Positions 1 to 8,478 of a stretch of DNA of 64,000 nt are shown here, piece by piece (within the stretch, counting starts at the first letter, position 1; every line of letters starts with the position of its first letter). A model generated the notes under the pieces. That model worked only from the letters and a program-made list of their open reading frames with translations. It was not told the origin of the DNA and did not search any database. The DNA comes from Paenibacillus sp. IHBB 10380 (lineage in GTDB: Bacteria; Bacillota; Bacilli; Paenibacillales; Paenibacillaceae). Where the stretch lies: positions 3,906,001 to 3,970,000 of the forward strand of contig NZ_CP010976.1 in the NCBI RefSeq assembly GCF_000949425.1, given 5' to 3'. Made by a program: the position numbers and the translations under genes.

Positions 1-135
1 CCCGCAGTTGATCTTAAATCTGTTTAGCAAAACATCAGCAAAGAACTTAACAGAGCCTTTTAAGAAAAAAAGGCTCAAGCGTTATGTCCGCTTGGATACG
101 AATAGATATTACACTCAGGTAAATGTGGCGAAAAA

Positions 136-963
136 TTATAACTTTCTCACTACCGACACACAGCACTCAACGTGCACGGTATGCGGAAACAGGTCGACAG
201 GTTGCAGGGTTTGAAGCGTGTAGCCCCGAATGGTGCAATTCAGTTACATCCGTTGCGAATGTGTCAGGATTGCATGATACATAGACGATCCGTTTTAGTT
301 TAGAGCGTCCAATGCGGCGCATCACTTTTCCGCCAACTCCGCTACATGGTGGGTCTATCAACAGAATATCTGCGAATCCTAAATGATCATGAATCTCATC
401 TAGTCCCCTGCGTGCATCACGAGCAAGGAATGTCCTGTTATGCAAATCATTATCGATGGCATTCCATTTTGCGGATTCAATCGATGTCTCGACAGTCTCG
501 ATTCCTGCCAATTCACCGTCAGGCGTATTTGTAGCAAACAATGCCAACATCATTTCGCCGGTCGCAAACGATTCCCGCACCATCAAATGACGAAGAAGCC
601 CATCATGTGCATCTTTGTCACAGTCTTTAAGGCCGAACTCTTTTACCCATTCCCTGACTTCCAACATGCCATCTCCCATATTCCGGCCTGCAATCAGACA
701 CGTTTCCAATGGGATGATCTTACGAAATTTCCTTGTTCATGCATTCCAATATCCCATACACAACCTCCGCAAAGCTCAAAATGAGGACAAGGTGCATCCG
801 TCCGTTCGTGGCTTGCAGCTAGAATCTCTACAGGCATTACTTTTCTTCGTTTCTTATCGGGATCATCGACGACAACCTGCACTGACTCCCCTATAAGTGT
901 CTGCGGAATCGTTAGTTTCAACTTTCTAAAATTGGAACCTGTATCACTCTCACGCCAAATCAC
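136..963 (-). pseudogene. Decayed 23S rRNA (uracil-5-)-methyltransferase (RlmCD/TrmA family)
   Basis: Remnant of an RlmCD/RumA-type SAM-dependent rRNA methyltransferase. The 5' part (963 down to about 730) keeps an N-terminal TRAM-like segment and the Fe-S cysteine motif CPHFELCGGCVW. The reading frame then jumps into a piece from the middle of the family (KIIPLETCLIAGRNM) and again into the C-terminal catalytic piece (LIDPPCSGVG, YVSCNPDTFATD). A last frameshift near 228 separates the terminal block QPVDLFPHTVHVECC, which ends at a TAA at 136-138. About 270 codons remain against roughly 450-480 in the family. The SAM-binding motif I region and much of the middle are missing, so no working enzyme is expected. 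The gene family is certain from the motifs; the exact paralogue is not. Confidence 0.85.
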
Positions 964-1194
964 AACTATTCCATTGCCTTATTCATCTAAATGGTCAATT
1001 TCCGCGACGAGCGTTTGTTCTTTTATATTAGTCAAGAAATGATTCTCTTTTCAACAGTCCATTCATGTATTGAAGGATTATTCCCACAATGCTTCTGTAC
1101 CTCTTCAAAACAGACATACCTTATCATTATCACGAGAATGGGGCAGAATGAACATGCACTTCATACAAATTCAACAACATCAAGTGTGATGGGT

Positions 1195-1219
1195 GACAGA
1201 CACCAAAAATATGTCTGTC
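1195..1219. repeat. Short palindrome in the gap before dus
   Basis: The gap 964-1328 holds no convincing gene. Its one clear structure is a hairpin, GACAGACA and TGTCTGTC with an AT-rich loop, inside GGTGACAGACACC...TGTCTGTCGCTCAC. It resembles the short palindromes found around REP-type elements, but one copy proves nothing. No strong promoter is visible. Confidence 0.35.
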
Positions 1220-1328
1220 GCTCACACAATTGATTCTGTGCTTCAAACGAAAAAAAATGATACTATGTATGATGGGTAAAGGACTTTGCTACATATCGTT
1301 TTTATATGTTGCAACAGGAGGAGATAAT

Positions 1329-2306
1329 ATGAGTAACGAACAAAATTTTTGGCTTGACTTACCAAAGCCGTTTTTTATATTAGCACCAATGGAAGATGTT
1401 ACAGATGTTGTATTTCGTCACGTCATTAGTGAAGCTGCAAAACCTGACGTGTTTTTCACGGAATTCACAAATACAGAAAGTTATTGTCACCCTTTAGGAA
1501 AAGACAGTGTACGTGGTCGATTAACGTTCACAGAAGATGAGCAACCGATTGTCGCTCATATTTGGGGCAATAAACCTGCATTTTTTGAACAGATGAGTAT
1601 TGATATGAAAAAACTTGGTTTTCGTGGTATCGATTTAAACATGGGATGCCCAGTACAAAACGTAGCATCCAATGGAAAAGGGGCTGGATTAATACATCAT
1701 CCTGAAGTTGCAGCAGAAATTATTCAAGCAGCAAAAGCAGGTGGATTGCCGGTTAGTGTTAAAACAAGATTGGGTTACTTTGATATTGACGAGTGGCGCG
1801 ATTGGTTAGGACATATATTGAAACAAGATATTGCGAATCTTTCCATTCACCTTCGTACAAAAAAAGAGATGAGTAAAGTAGATGCACACTGGGAACTAAT
1901 CCCTGAAATAAAAAAATTACGCGATGAAATTGCTCCAAATACGTTGATAACCATTAATGGAGATATTCCTGACCGCGCAACAGGATTAAAATTAGTAGAA
2001 CAATACGGCGTTGATGGAGTCATGATTGGCCGCGGTATTTTCACCAATCCATTTGCTTTTGAAAAAGACGCTAAAGAACATAGCGCGAAGGATTTTCTCA
2101 ATTTACTTCTTTTACAGTTGGATCTTCACGATAAATATTCAAAAGAAACCGAACCACGTCCATTTAAACCACTTCTTCGCTTTTTCAAAATCTATGTTCG
2201 TGGATTTAGAGGCGCAGGCGAACTAAGAAACCAATTAATGGATACCAAGTCAACAGATGAAGTACGTCGTTTAGTAAAAAATGTTTTAGATGAAGTATTA
2301 GATTGA
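1329..2306 (+). CDS. dus: tRNA-dihydrouridine synthase (Dus family)
   Basis: FMN-dependent enzyme that reduces uridine to dihydrouridine in the D-loop region of tRNA. The 325-residue product begins after a strong ribosome site (CAGGAGGAGATAAT). The N-terminal half is a TIM barrel with the family signature LAPMEDVTD near the start and NMGCPVQNV around residue 100, which carries the catalytic cysteine. K and R of SVKTRLG and the motif [10 protein letters not shown] mark the FMN phosphate region. The C-terminal part is the helical tRNA-binding domain. A longer in-frame ORF starts at 1230, but the ribosome site and the family N-terminus favour 1329. The gene is alone on its strand and ends in an intrinsic terminator. 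It sits just outside the island end. Confidence 0.93.
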   Translation: MSNEQNFWLDLPKPFFILAPMEDVTDVVFRHVISEAAKPDVFFTEFTNTESYCHPLGKDSVRGRLTFTEDEQPIVAHIWGNKPAFFEQMSIDMKKLGFRGIDLNMGCPVQNVASNGKGAGLIHHPEVAAEIIQAAKAGGLPVSVKTRLGYFDIDEWRDWLGHILKQDIANLSIHLRTKKEMSKVDAHWELIPEIKKLRDEIAPNTLITINGDIPDRATGLKLVEQYGVDGVMIGRGIFTNPFAFEKDAKEHSAKDFLNLLLLQLDLHDKYSKETEPRPFKPLLRFFKIYVRGFRGAGELRNQLMDTKSTDEVRRLVKNVLDEVLD

Positions 2307-2329
2307 GACATACCCACCTGTTCATGTTT

Positions 2330-2360
2330 AAAAAGACTTGCTGTTAAAACAAGTCTTTTT
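2330..2360 (+). terminator. Intrinsic terminator of dus
   Basis: Perfect 11-bp stem AAAAAGACTTG / CAAGTCTTTTT with a 9-nt loop, 24 bases after the dus stop codon. The A-run on one side and the T-run on the other suit termination in either direction. Confidence 0.85.
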
Positions 2361-2420
2361 AAGGAATTATAGTTTTATTCTAAATAGAATTCCAGTTCCG
2401 ATAACTTCATTATCAAAAAT

Positions 2421-2469
2421 AATGAGAGACCTCCCAAAAGTTCAATGAACTCTTGAAAGGTCTCTCATT
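2421..2469. terminator. Long hairpin, probable ancestral groEL terminator
   Basis: A 12-bp perfect stem (AATGAGAGACCT / AGGTCTCTCATT) holds an inner AGTTC-AAT-GAACT hairpin. It is followed by TTTTT on the plus strand and ATTTTTG on the minus strand, so it could work both ways. It lies 160 bp downstream, on the minus strand, of the displaced groEL 3' end at 2629-2770. I infer it is the terminator groEL used before the island inserted. Confidence 0.65.
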
Positions 2470-2628
2470 TTTGCACTATGTGGTCAAACGGTGTTTCCTC
2501 ACAAGGAAACTCTTGATGTACAGACTTCTCAGCCTGATTACCGCATGGAGCGAAATCTGCTCCATCGGCGATGAAATCTACCGCTTAAGCGCGGTCGCTC
2601 ATCATCGAATTACTTCGATAATGATTTC

Positions 2629-2770
2629 ATCACATCATGCCGCCCATTCCACCCATGCCGCCCATATCAGGCATTCCGCCGGCTTTTTCTGGCTCTGGCT
2701 TGTCAGCAATGACAGCTTCAGTAGTCAAGAACATAGCTGCTACAGATGCTGCATTTTGCAATGCGGAACG
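2629..2770 (-). pseudogene. Displaced groEL 3' end (island attachment site, left copy)
   Basis: This 142-bp block matches the last 47 codons and stop of groEL at 24201-24342. There are six mismatches, and all are silent (for example GCT/GCA, GTC/GTA, ATT/ATC). The last 56 bp (2715-2770) are identical to 24287-24342. Similarity stops abruptly at 2628 and 2771. It encodes the GroEL tail from RSALQNAA through the GGM repeat to the stop, but has no 5' part. Purely silent divergence means both copies were under selection as part of a working groEL before they met here. That is what happens when an element carrying its own groEL 3' end recombines into the gene and pushes the old end to its far side. 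Confidence 0.9.
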
Positions 2771-2813
2771 CTGCTTCTGTTGGTATAATCACGTATATTA
2801 TCTATTTAAAGAA

Positions 2814-2883
2814 TATAGACTACTTCTCGTATTGTTGTTACTATTTTAATTATAAAGTGGTGATGAATTTATGTAAAGTAGTC
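2814..2883. repeat. Candidate integrase arm-type sites, left end
   Basis: TATAGACTACTTC lies at 2814-2826, 44 bp inside the left att copy. Its exact 13-bp reverse complement is at 24096-24108, about 93 bp inside the right copy. A further AAGTAGTC is at 2876-2883. Placing them on a circularised element puts inverted copies on both arms of attP, as expected for integrase arm sites. This is inference from sequence identity only. The rest of 2771-2966 shows no gene. Confidence 0.4.
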
Positions 2884-2966
2884 AAAAAATAGATTTCTAT
2901 AGCCCGACTTCCTAATAACTGACTCAACAATTTGGTTTTAGTGTTGGCAATTCCTAAGGACTCATC

Positions 2967-3959
2967 CTAGTTAACTATAATATCGTTCATTTCTTCTTTT
3001 TCCACCTCATAAATTTCTAAAAAACTGCACATTATACTTTTCCCTAACTTTTTATAACTTACTTCGTTTAAAGGTTGTAAATGATAATATTCACCCAATA
3101 AACTCCTTATCGACTTAACATAATTAGAAAACTTATCATTGCCACCAATATGATTTAGATGTTCCTCTTCATTTCCCGACACATCTGCAAAAGCACTTCT
3201 TGTTGCAATAGTATAATTCAGATGATGAATATACATATAGGTATTCGAATCCATTAATACTTTTTCTTTTTCTTTATTCTTTAAAACCCCCTTCATTATA
3301 CTTGTGTACATGAATTTTTCAGATTCTCCTATTCTTTCTACTGAGTCAAATGAATTATATTGCTCAGCAGTTTCCCTACAAGCTGAATACTCATCTAATA
3401 TATTCCATGCAATTGATAGAAGTTTATTCTTACTTTCTCGAATAGCTTTATACTCTTCAATTCCAAACTTTCTTATAAAATTCACATGATTCTTTGCATG
3501 TACTAATTCATGTGCTAGAGTTTCAGTAAATTTTCTACATTTTTCTTCAGTATATTTATGTACGTACCCGCTGTGACCTATAATTCCCATCTCTTTGGAA
3601 GCAATTCGAACTATTATCTGCAACTTATCATTTTCAACGTATGATTGACATTCTCCTAAACCATCAAGGTTGCCCTTAATTTCTATTCTCTTTATATATT
3701 CCCCTATATTTGCCGAGTCATATACCCTTCGGGCAGAACTAAAATACTTGTCTTTTTCAAAGACAGTTAACTTACCATCTACGTGTTCATACTTTTCAGG
3801 AAAATCAATTATTCTATTTTCTTTCATATAAACTATTTTTTTTTCAAAAGGTATTACAGAGAAATTTTCTAGTTCTTGTTCCTTTTTTTCTTCATTAGAA
3901 TCTACTTTATTACTGCACTTAGGAAACCCTTTAATTTTTTTTCTGAAAATTTTAAACAT
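2967..3959 (-). CDS. HExxH zinc metalloprotease-like protein
   Basis: A 330-residue, lysine-rich protein of no named family I can identify. A zincin motif TLAHELVHAKNH lies at about residues 148-158, with H150, E151 and H154. It is followed about 35 residues later by LDEYSACRETAE, whose D189/E190 could supply the third zinc ligand as in gluzincins. The charged first 30 residues have no signal peptide or membrane segment, so it is probably cytoplasmic. The start has a clear ribosome site (GGAGG six bases upstream). It is the island gene nearest the left attachment site and faces the island end, alone. Zinc binding is inferred from the motif; a target is unknown. Distantly ImmA/IrrE-like peptidases share such motifs. 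Confidence 0.7.
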   Translation of the reverse strand: MFKIFRKKIKGFPKCSNKVDSNEEKKEQELENFSVIPFEKKIVYMKENRIIDFPEKYEHVDGKLTVFEKDKYFSSARRVYDSANIGEYIKRIEIKGNLDGLGECQSYVENDKLQIIVRIASKEMGIIGHSGYVHKYTEEKCRKFTETLAHELVHAKNHVNFIRKFGIEEYKAIRESKNKLLSIAWNILDEYSACRETAEQYNSFDSVERIGESEKFMYTSIMKGVLKNKEKEKVLMDSNTYMYIHHLNYTIATRSAFADVSGNEEEHLNHIGGNDKFSNYVKSIRSLLGEYYHLQPLNEVSYKKLGKSIMCSFLEIYEVEKEEMNDIIVN

Positions 3960-4162
3960 CGCAATTCCTCCATCTGCTATATTAGCCTTTAGTTAATCAC
4001 TTCATCATTCATTATAAAATACTTTTTAGATTATCAACACAAAATTAGACATTTTTTATGATGTTCTATTAAGCACTCATCATACCTTATGTTGGTATGT
4101 TTATCTTTATCGTTCCGCTCCAAAATTACTATCGAGTTTCAGGCTGTATGTGTTAAGACCTT

Positions 4163-4509
4163 CATACAGACCGTGTGAATGAGTTTAAAAACAAACTCAT
4201 AGACGAGCCTTAGAAATGTTAAGATTAAACGATCTTTGAGTATGAAAGGTTGTCCTTACGACAATTCGGTTGCTGAAGCAACTTTAAAACTCTTCTGTAA
4301 AGCAACGCCATTTCGAAATCCTTACAGAACTAACGAGAGAAGTACATGACTATGTACATTGGTTCAACCACATTCGGATTCACGGGACTCTTGGCTACAA
4401 AAGTCCTATTGATTACAAGATGGAACACCATAGAAAAGCTGTCTTGTTTAATGTTGACAATCCACATTGTTACTTGCTTGCTATGGATCTTATTAGTTCA
4501 TTCTACTAA
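4163..4509 (+). pseudogene. IS3-family transposase OrfB remnant
   Basis: The C-terminal third of an IS3-type DDE transposase is broken by at least two frameshifts and in-frame stops. Recognisable blocks, in order, are HTDRVNEFKNKLIDE (second catalytic Asp region), LSMKGCPYDNSVAEATLK (catalytic Glu), and VHDYVHWFNHIRIHGTLGYKSPIDYK (typical IS3 end). No N-terminal part, OrfA or terminal inverted repeats are seen, so it cannot move. The rest of 3960-4647 holds nothing recognisable. Confidence 0.85.
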
Positions 4510-4647
4510 TATATTGTATAAACTATTGAATCTACCTTCACGACATTAAAGTCGAAGGAATATTTCATTAAGCTGTCAACATCAACTTACTATGAGTGAA
4601 TTGGGATGTTTTTTTCTACTTAGAAATACCTTTTAGACCGCCCCCTT

Positions 4648-4836
4648 CTACGCTATTCGTATTGTAATGTTACTTCGCAAGAAAGAGAACCCATCAGAAA
4701 CCCTTACCATTTCATCATTGAAGTCCACTATCTTATAGGTCTCATCAATCTCAATGTCTTCACCAACCCATACCTCCACATTCTGCTGAAAATAAATACA
4801 ATTCTGTAAATCGGCGTCAGATGTAATAATTCTCAT
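4648..4836 (-). CDS. Small hypothetical protein
   Basis: A 62-residue acidic protein of unknown function, with no signal or membrane segment. It is supported by a strong ribosome site (GGGAGGTAATGATCAATG). It follows the DUF3006 / MBL gene pair on the same strand, but the strong terminator at 4868-4922 lies between them, so it probably has its own promoter or depends on read-through. Confidence 0.5.
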   Translation of the reverse strand: MRIITSDADLQNCIYFQQNVEVWVGEDIEIDETYKIVDFNDEMVRVSDGFSFLRSNITIRIA

Positions 4837-4867
4837 TGATCATTACCTCCCTTTCAATTAAAAACGC

Positions 4868-4922
4868 AAAAAAAGCACCATTCATAAACACAGCTTAAAT
4901 AGACTGTGATTTGAACGGTGCT
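4868..4922 (-). terminator. Intrinsic terminator after the DUF3006 gene
   Basis: Read on the minus strand, GAAGCACCGTTCA...CACAG pairs with CTGTG...TGAATGGTGC and runs into TTTTTTT. It ends the MBL-DUF3006 unit. Confidence 0.8.
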
Positions 4923-5019
4923 TCCGTTTCAATCATTTCGATAGATATAATTTATCTCATATCCTAAAAAATTACAACAACAAAATAATTATCTGCGTTT
5001 TTCCTCAACTTATCCCTAT

Positions 5020-5232
5020 TTAGTCTTCCCAGACATCGTTTATTAGCTTCTTTATCTTCTGTTCTCGTAGTTCTGTCTCCGTTAAATCAGTTGTCCATAC
5101 TCCAGAAACTAATACAACGACATCACCAACTTTGACGGATATATCAACATCAGATTTAAGAATGTCCCTTGTTTGACCATCAATCTCGATAATCACATAA
5201 TTCCCTTCGAAACTATCAACGATACCCTTCAT
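5020..5232 (-). CDS. DUF3006 domain protein
   Basis: A 70-residue protein that fits DUF3006 end to end: MKGIVDSFEGNYVIIEIDG, a central VKVGDVVVL strand, and the C-terminal helix ending KKLINDVWED. The family's biochemistry is unknown. It is repeatedly found next to ComEC-like metallo-beta-lactamase proteins, and here it starts 17 bp after the stop of such a gene on the same strand. A regulatory or chaperone role for the upstream MBL protein is a guess. The ribosome site (TAGGAGGTC) is good and a strong terminator follows. Confidence 0.8.
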   Translation of the reverse strand: MKGIVDSFEGNYVIIEIDGQTRDILKSDVDISVKVGDVVVLVSGVWTTDLTETELREQKIKKLINDVWED

Positions 5233-5249
5233 AGAAAGACCTCCTAATA

Positions 5250-6782
5250 TTACTCACATGCTACTCCATCGCCATCTCGATCTAACTTTCTACTATAACC
5301 TGGCTCTCCTTCATAAATAGGGTCAGCCCCTGCATCTCTAACTGCCGTACAGTTTTTGTAGTAAACGTTTGTTGTTTCTTTCTTCTTAGGGGCTTTAACT
5401 ACTGGAGTTTCTGTCTTAGGTTTTGTCTGTGTTGTTGATGATGAGCTTGATTCACATGCAACTCCGTCACCATCTCGATCTAGCTTAGTGCTATATCCAG
5501 CATCACCCTTATGCAATGGAGCCTTTCCTGCTTCCCTCACAGCCGTACAATTAGCGTAGATGACTGCTGATTGCTTTGGCACTTCTGCAACCTTAGGAGT
5601 GGCTGAAGGAGCTTCAGTTACCGTTGGTCTAATGGTAGTCTTTGATTCACTTTGTGAAGTTGTAATCTTCTTCCCATCAGATGTAAAGATAATATTTCCC
5701 TGTTCATCATTTCGATATATTTTGATCTTTTTGTCAGCTAGTCGTTTCAGAATATTACTTGTTGGATGCCCATAGTTGTTCTCTCCTACTTGAATTACTG
5801 CATAGGCAGGATTAACAGCATTTAAGAATGACTGACTTGTGGACGAGTTAGAACCATGATGCCCAACCAATAGCACATCAGATTTTAAATTAGTACCGTT
5901 AGCCAGCAAGTCCTTCTCGCTTTTCGCTTCTGCATCACCAGTGAAGAGGAAGGAGTTACTTCCAAATGTAATTTTGATTACAGCACTCATATCATTTGTA
6001 TCATCATAAGTGTTAACTGGAGCAATCATATTTACAATCAGTTGATCATCAAGCTTGAGATCAATTCCAGCTTTTGCTGTGGTAACTTTCAAGTTTTTAT
6101 TCGCTATGGAAGTAAGCAAGGATTCAAATGTTTTTGTATTGGAAGAAACCTTTGGCATGTATATGCTACCAATTTCAAATGCATTCACTACAGCATCTAA
6201 GCCACCTATATGATCAGCATCAGGATGTGTCCCAATTAGAATATCTACTTTCTTAACGCCTTGCTTTTTAAGGTAATTAACAATACGCTGTTCATCATCA
6301 TTGTTGCCACCGTCTATGAGCATAGTTTTGCCACTAGGTGTCAGAATCAATTGAGATGCACCTTGTCCAACATCAATATAATGCACTGTGAGAATACCTG
6401 TAGGTGTTGATGGAGTCTGTATCGCCTTTTTCTCTTCTTTAGTTGTTACTTCTTTTGGTGTTGTCGATGGTGCCACTACAACTTGTTTATTATCAGTTGT
6501 CTTAACACTGTCACCATCTGACTTTTCACTAATAGTTGAAGTGACAACTGCTTTCTCTTTCTGAGAAGCATTGTTTTGAAGAGCAACTGTACTGTTATCT
6601 TTATCTACAGGTGCTAGAGTTCCTCCAATAGTAGCTAGTACGAAAAAAGCAATTACTAGAAATAAGCTATTCTTCCTACCTTTTATCCTGAGGAACTTGA
6701 TACTTCCTTTGATAACTCCTACAATACCTAGAATAATCCCAACCATAGACAATAGTATTAATATTGTTGTAAAAGTCTCCAT
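5250..6782 (-). CDS. Membrane-anchored ComEC-like metallo-beta-lactamase with two Excalibur domains
   Basis: A 510-residue protein in four parts. Residues 1-57 hold two hydrophobic segments. Residues 60-128 are a Ser/Thr/Lys-rich linker. Residues 130-375 are a metallo-beta-lactamase domain (LTVHYIDVGQGASQLI; THPDADHIGG with metal ligands H186, D188, D190, H191; GDAE; LLVGHHGSN). Two C-terminal Excalibur repeats (about 418-453 and 474-510) each carry NCTAVR and the calcium-binding DRDGDGVACE. The domain resembles the nuclease-like part of ComEC, but the channel region is absent, so this is not a competence pore. An extracytoplasmic phosphodiesterase or nuclease tethered to the membrane is the likely role. 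It forms an operon with the DUF3006 gene downstream. Confidence 0.85.
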   Translation of the reverse strand: METFTTILILLSMVGIILGIVGVIKGSIKFLRIKGRKNSLFLVIAFFVLATIGGTLAPVDKDNSTVALQNNASQKEKAVVTSTISEKSDGDSVKTTDNKQVVVAPSTTPKEVTTKEEKKAIQTPSTPTGILTVHYIDVGQGASQLILTPSGKTMLIDGGNNDDEQRIVNYLKKQGVKKVDILIGTHPDADHIGGLDAVVNAFEIGSIYMPKVSSNTKTFESLLTSIANKNLKVTTAKAGIDLKLDDQLIVNMIAPVNTYDDTNDMSAVIKITFGSNSFLFTGDAEAKSEKDLLANGTNLKSDVLLVGHHGSNSSTSQSFLNAVNPAYAVIQVGENNYGHPTSNILKRLADKKIKIYRNDEQGNIIFTSDGKKITTSQSESKTTIRPTVTEAPSATPKVAEVPKQSAVIYANCTAVREAGKAPLHKGDAGYSTKLDRDGDGVACESSSSSTTQTKPKTETPVVKAPKKKETTNVYYKNCTAVRDAGADPIYEGEPGYSRKLDRDGDGVACE

Positions 6783-7160
6783 TATGTATTTCCCCCATTT
6801 GTATTAGTTCAATAATCTTATATCTAACTGGATGAATATAGCAATGAATAAAGATCAGATGATGGATTCCCATCGTAAACCATCAACCCTCTTTATTACT
6901 AGTTTCCTTCTTTGAGGATGGCACTCACTCTTTAACCTTAACTAGCCCACCATTTCTAATAATCGAACTACCTTTAATCCTCATATTCCTCTATATATTC
7001 AAAACCTATAAATTATTTTAATTTTATTCCATACTTGTAAATTAATTCATGGAAATATCTGAGGTGTTCACGTTTCTCGATATCTACTATATTATAACTT
7101 CTGTACTCTTTTTAGATTGAACAAAAAAAGGTACCAGTGAAAAGGAAGGAGACAACTATT
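6783..7160. other. Intergenic, no gene seen
   Basis: AT-rich spacer between divergently transcribed genes (MBL leftward, small protein rightward). It should carry promoters for both. No consensus -35/-10 pair with proper spacing stands out, and no conserved repeat or RNA is visible. Confidence 0.5.
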
Positions 7161-7421
7161 ATGCAAAAGCTATTGCTAGGTAACGTTACAATATCCAAAA
7201 GAGCATTAAAAAAATTCGGAACTAAATCAATTGAAGATTGCTTAAAATTACATCAGATGAAGAAATGGGGAGATTCATGTCCACCGAATATTCGTGTCTG
7301 GAACAGAGCAAATCTCAAGCACAAGGTTATGTCTATTCATAAGATAGCCTCGGAACACTGTTATATTTACACTGACTTTATCAGATATCAAACAAAAGTC
7401 TTTATTCAAGAAGACTATTAA
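7161..7421 (+). CDS. Hypothetical protein, first gene of a two-gene unit
   Basis: An 86-residue basic protein of unknown function. The start at 7161 is chosen because AAGGAAGGAGA lies nine bases upstream; the in-frame GTG at 7137 would overlap that ribosome site. There are two cysteines and several histidines (CPPNIRVW, HKIASEHCY) but no recognised domain, signal peptide or membrane segment. It is followed after 19 bp by the HNH-like gene, so the two are probably cotranscribed. Confidence 0.55.
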   Translation: MQKLLLGNVTISKRALKKFGTKSIEDCLKLHQMKKWGDSCPPNIRVWNRANLKHKVMSIHKIASEHCYIYTDFIRYQTKVFIQEDY

Positions 7422-7440
7422 GGAGTAGTGATAGCTTATA

Positions 7441-7974
7441 ATGTTAGACTTTAAACCTCAGAATAAACATCCAATGATTCACTCTAAAAATTTTGGAGAA
7501 ATAGAAATATTGAACCCACGATCTACTTTGGGCATTTCAATTTGCTCTAATAACAAGGCACGGGTTAACAAATACGTTCGTGATACTGGAAACAAATCCC
7601 ACCAACTACGCTATGAACTATCTACCAAAGATTGGAGGAACATATTCTTTGAAGACTTCAACATGAGTTGCCCAATAACCCAACTTCCTGCTCCCTTTCA
7701 CGAGATTCATCTAGGACATTTTATACCTATTCACTGGGGTGTTGGCGGTTCTTTTGTTGGCAACGTATTTCCTATATATGGTCCATTGAACATCTCTATG
7801 AGAGATTATAATCCATTAGACTATTTGGAATGGGAAAACCCTGATTTCCCCATCCATCCCGAAGGAGTAGACTTTTTAGTAGATTATCTAGCTAGGTGCA
7901 ATGGTCTTACAGTAGAAGAATATAAGGACTATGTAAATAGTTGCTACGTAAAATACCGTAAAGGAAGATATTAG
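7441..7974 (+). CDS. HNH endonuclease-like protein
   Basis: A 177-residue protein with a divergent HNH (beta-beta-alpha metal) motif in its second half: CPITQLPAPF (C77), then HLGHFIPIHWGVGG (H90, H93), GNVFP (N108), LNISM (N117) and NPLDYLEW. This spacing matches phage and mobile-element HNH proteins of the type HxxHFxP...GN.xP...LN. The residue between the two histidines is Gly where many family members have Asp. A role in DNA cleavage is inferred from the fold only. It follows the 86-residue gene closely on the same strand. A weak hairpin (AGCCAC/GTGGCT, 7989-8010) follows but lacks a T-run. Confidence 0.65.
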   Translation: MLDFKPQNKHPMIHSKNFGEIEILNPRSTLGISICSNNKARVNKYVRDTGNKSHQLRYELSTKDWRNIFFEDFNMSCPITQLPAPFHEIHLGHFIPIHWGVGGSFVGNVFPIYGPLNISMRDYNPLDYLEWENPDFPIHPEGVDFLVDYLARCNGLTVEEYKDYVNSCYVKYRKGRY

Positions 7975-8192
7975 TACCCCTCTTTACCAGCCACACGAAT
8001 TATCGTGGCTGTTCAGCACAAGTGTAGAATATAATGAAATAAACTCAACAGATATCCCTAGCTTTCTGGAAAATTGAAGCTATTGCTCTATAGTTAATAC
8101 CACCAAAACGCCTTACATAGATTCAACCTATCGTATCTAAGTTCAAAGTAGCATGTGACCCCATAAGAAATACCTTACATATAAACACAAAA

Positions 8193-8213
8193 CCACTCCA
8201 TAATATAGAGTGG
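8193..8213. other. Hairpin in an otherwise empty gap (7975-8261)
   Basis: CCACTC / GAGTGG with an AT loop. It may mark the end of the leftward genes that finish at 8262 or 8479, but there is no clear T-run. Nothing else is recognisable between 7975 and 8261. Confidence 0.3.
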
Positions 8214-8261
8214 CTTACTAAATGAAACTTCTCTTTCATTCAACTAGCTTGTTCCGTTGGC

Positions 8262-8444
8262 TCAATCATTAAAATGCTTCAACTTAACATGTTTCGCAAA
8301 ATCATGCAATTCAGGCTGATATACTTCGTAACCATCAAAAGCGAACGGGTTGATATACTTAGCCAATTGAATGTGTCCCTGAATCCGATTCTCAGAAATC
8401 CCTCTTGGCAAATGAGGAGCTTTTGTTATGTGATGTTTAGCCAT
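8262..8444 (-). CDS. Possible small hypothetical protein
   Basis: 60 codons, rich in His, Lys and Tyr, with no recognised domain. The ribosome site is poor (only CAGG before the ATG). It lies downstream of and on the same strand as the membrane protein gene at 8479-9129. It could be a real small gene, the tail of a decayed one, or chance. Low confidence. Confidence 0.3.
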   Translation of the reverse strand: MAKHHITKAPHLPRGISENRIQGHIQLAKYINPFAFDGYEVYQPELHDFAKHVKLKHFND

Positions 8445-8478
8445 CCTGAAATTGTCCGAAAATCTGATTTTAAATTTA

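Noticed and set aside
53..76. GAGCCTTTT / AAAAGGCTC hairpin at the window start
   Set aside because: No T-run on either side and close to the edge; cannot be tied to a gene.
8..214. 68-codon ORF on the plus strand
   Set aside because: It overlaps the 3' end of the decayed methyltransferase on the other strand, has no ribosome site and no recognised sequence.
991..1233. 80-codon ORF before dus
   Set aside because: Composition and lack of a ribosome site suggest chance; no motif.
2453..2788. His/Ser-rich 111-codon ORF (and its look-alike at 24130-24456)
   Set aside because: Both are antisense readings of the groEL tail; their similarity is what revealed the duplicate.
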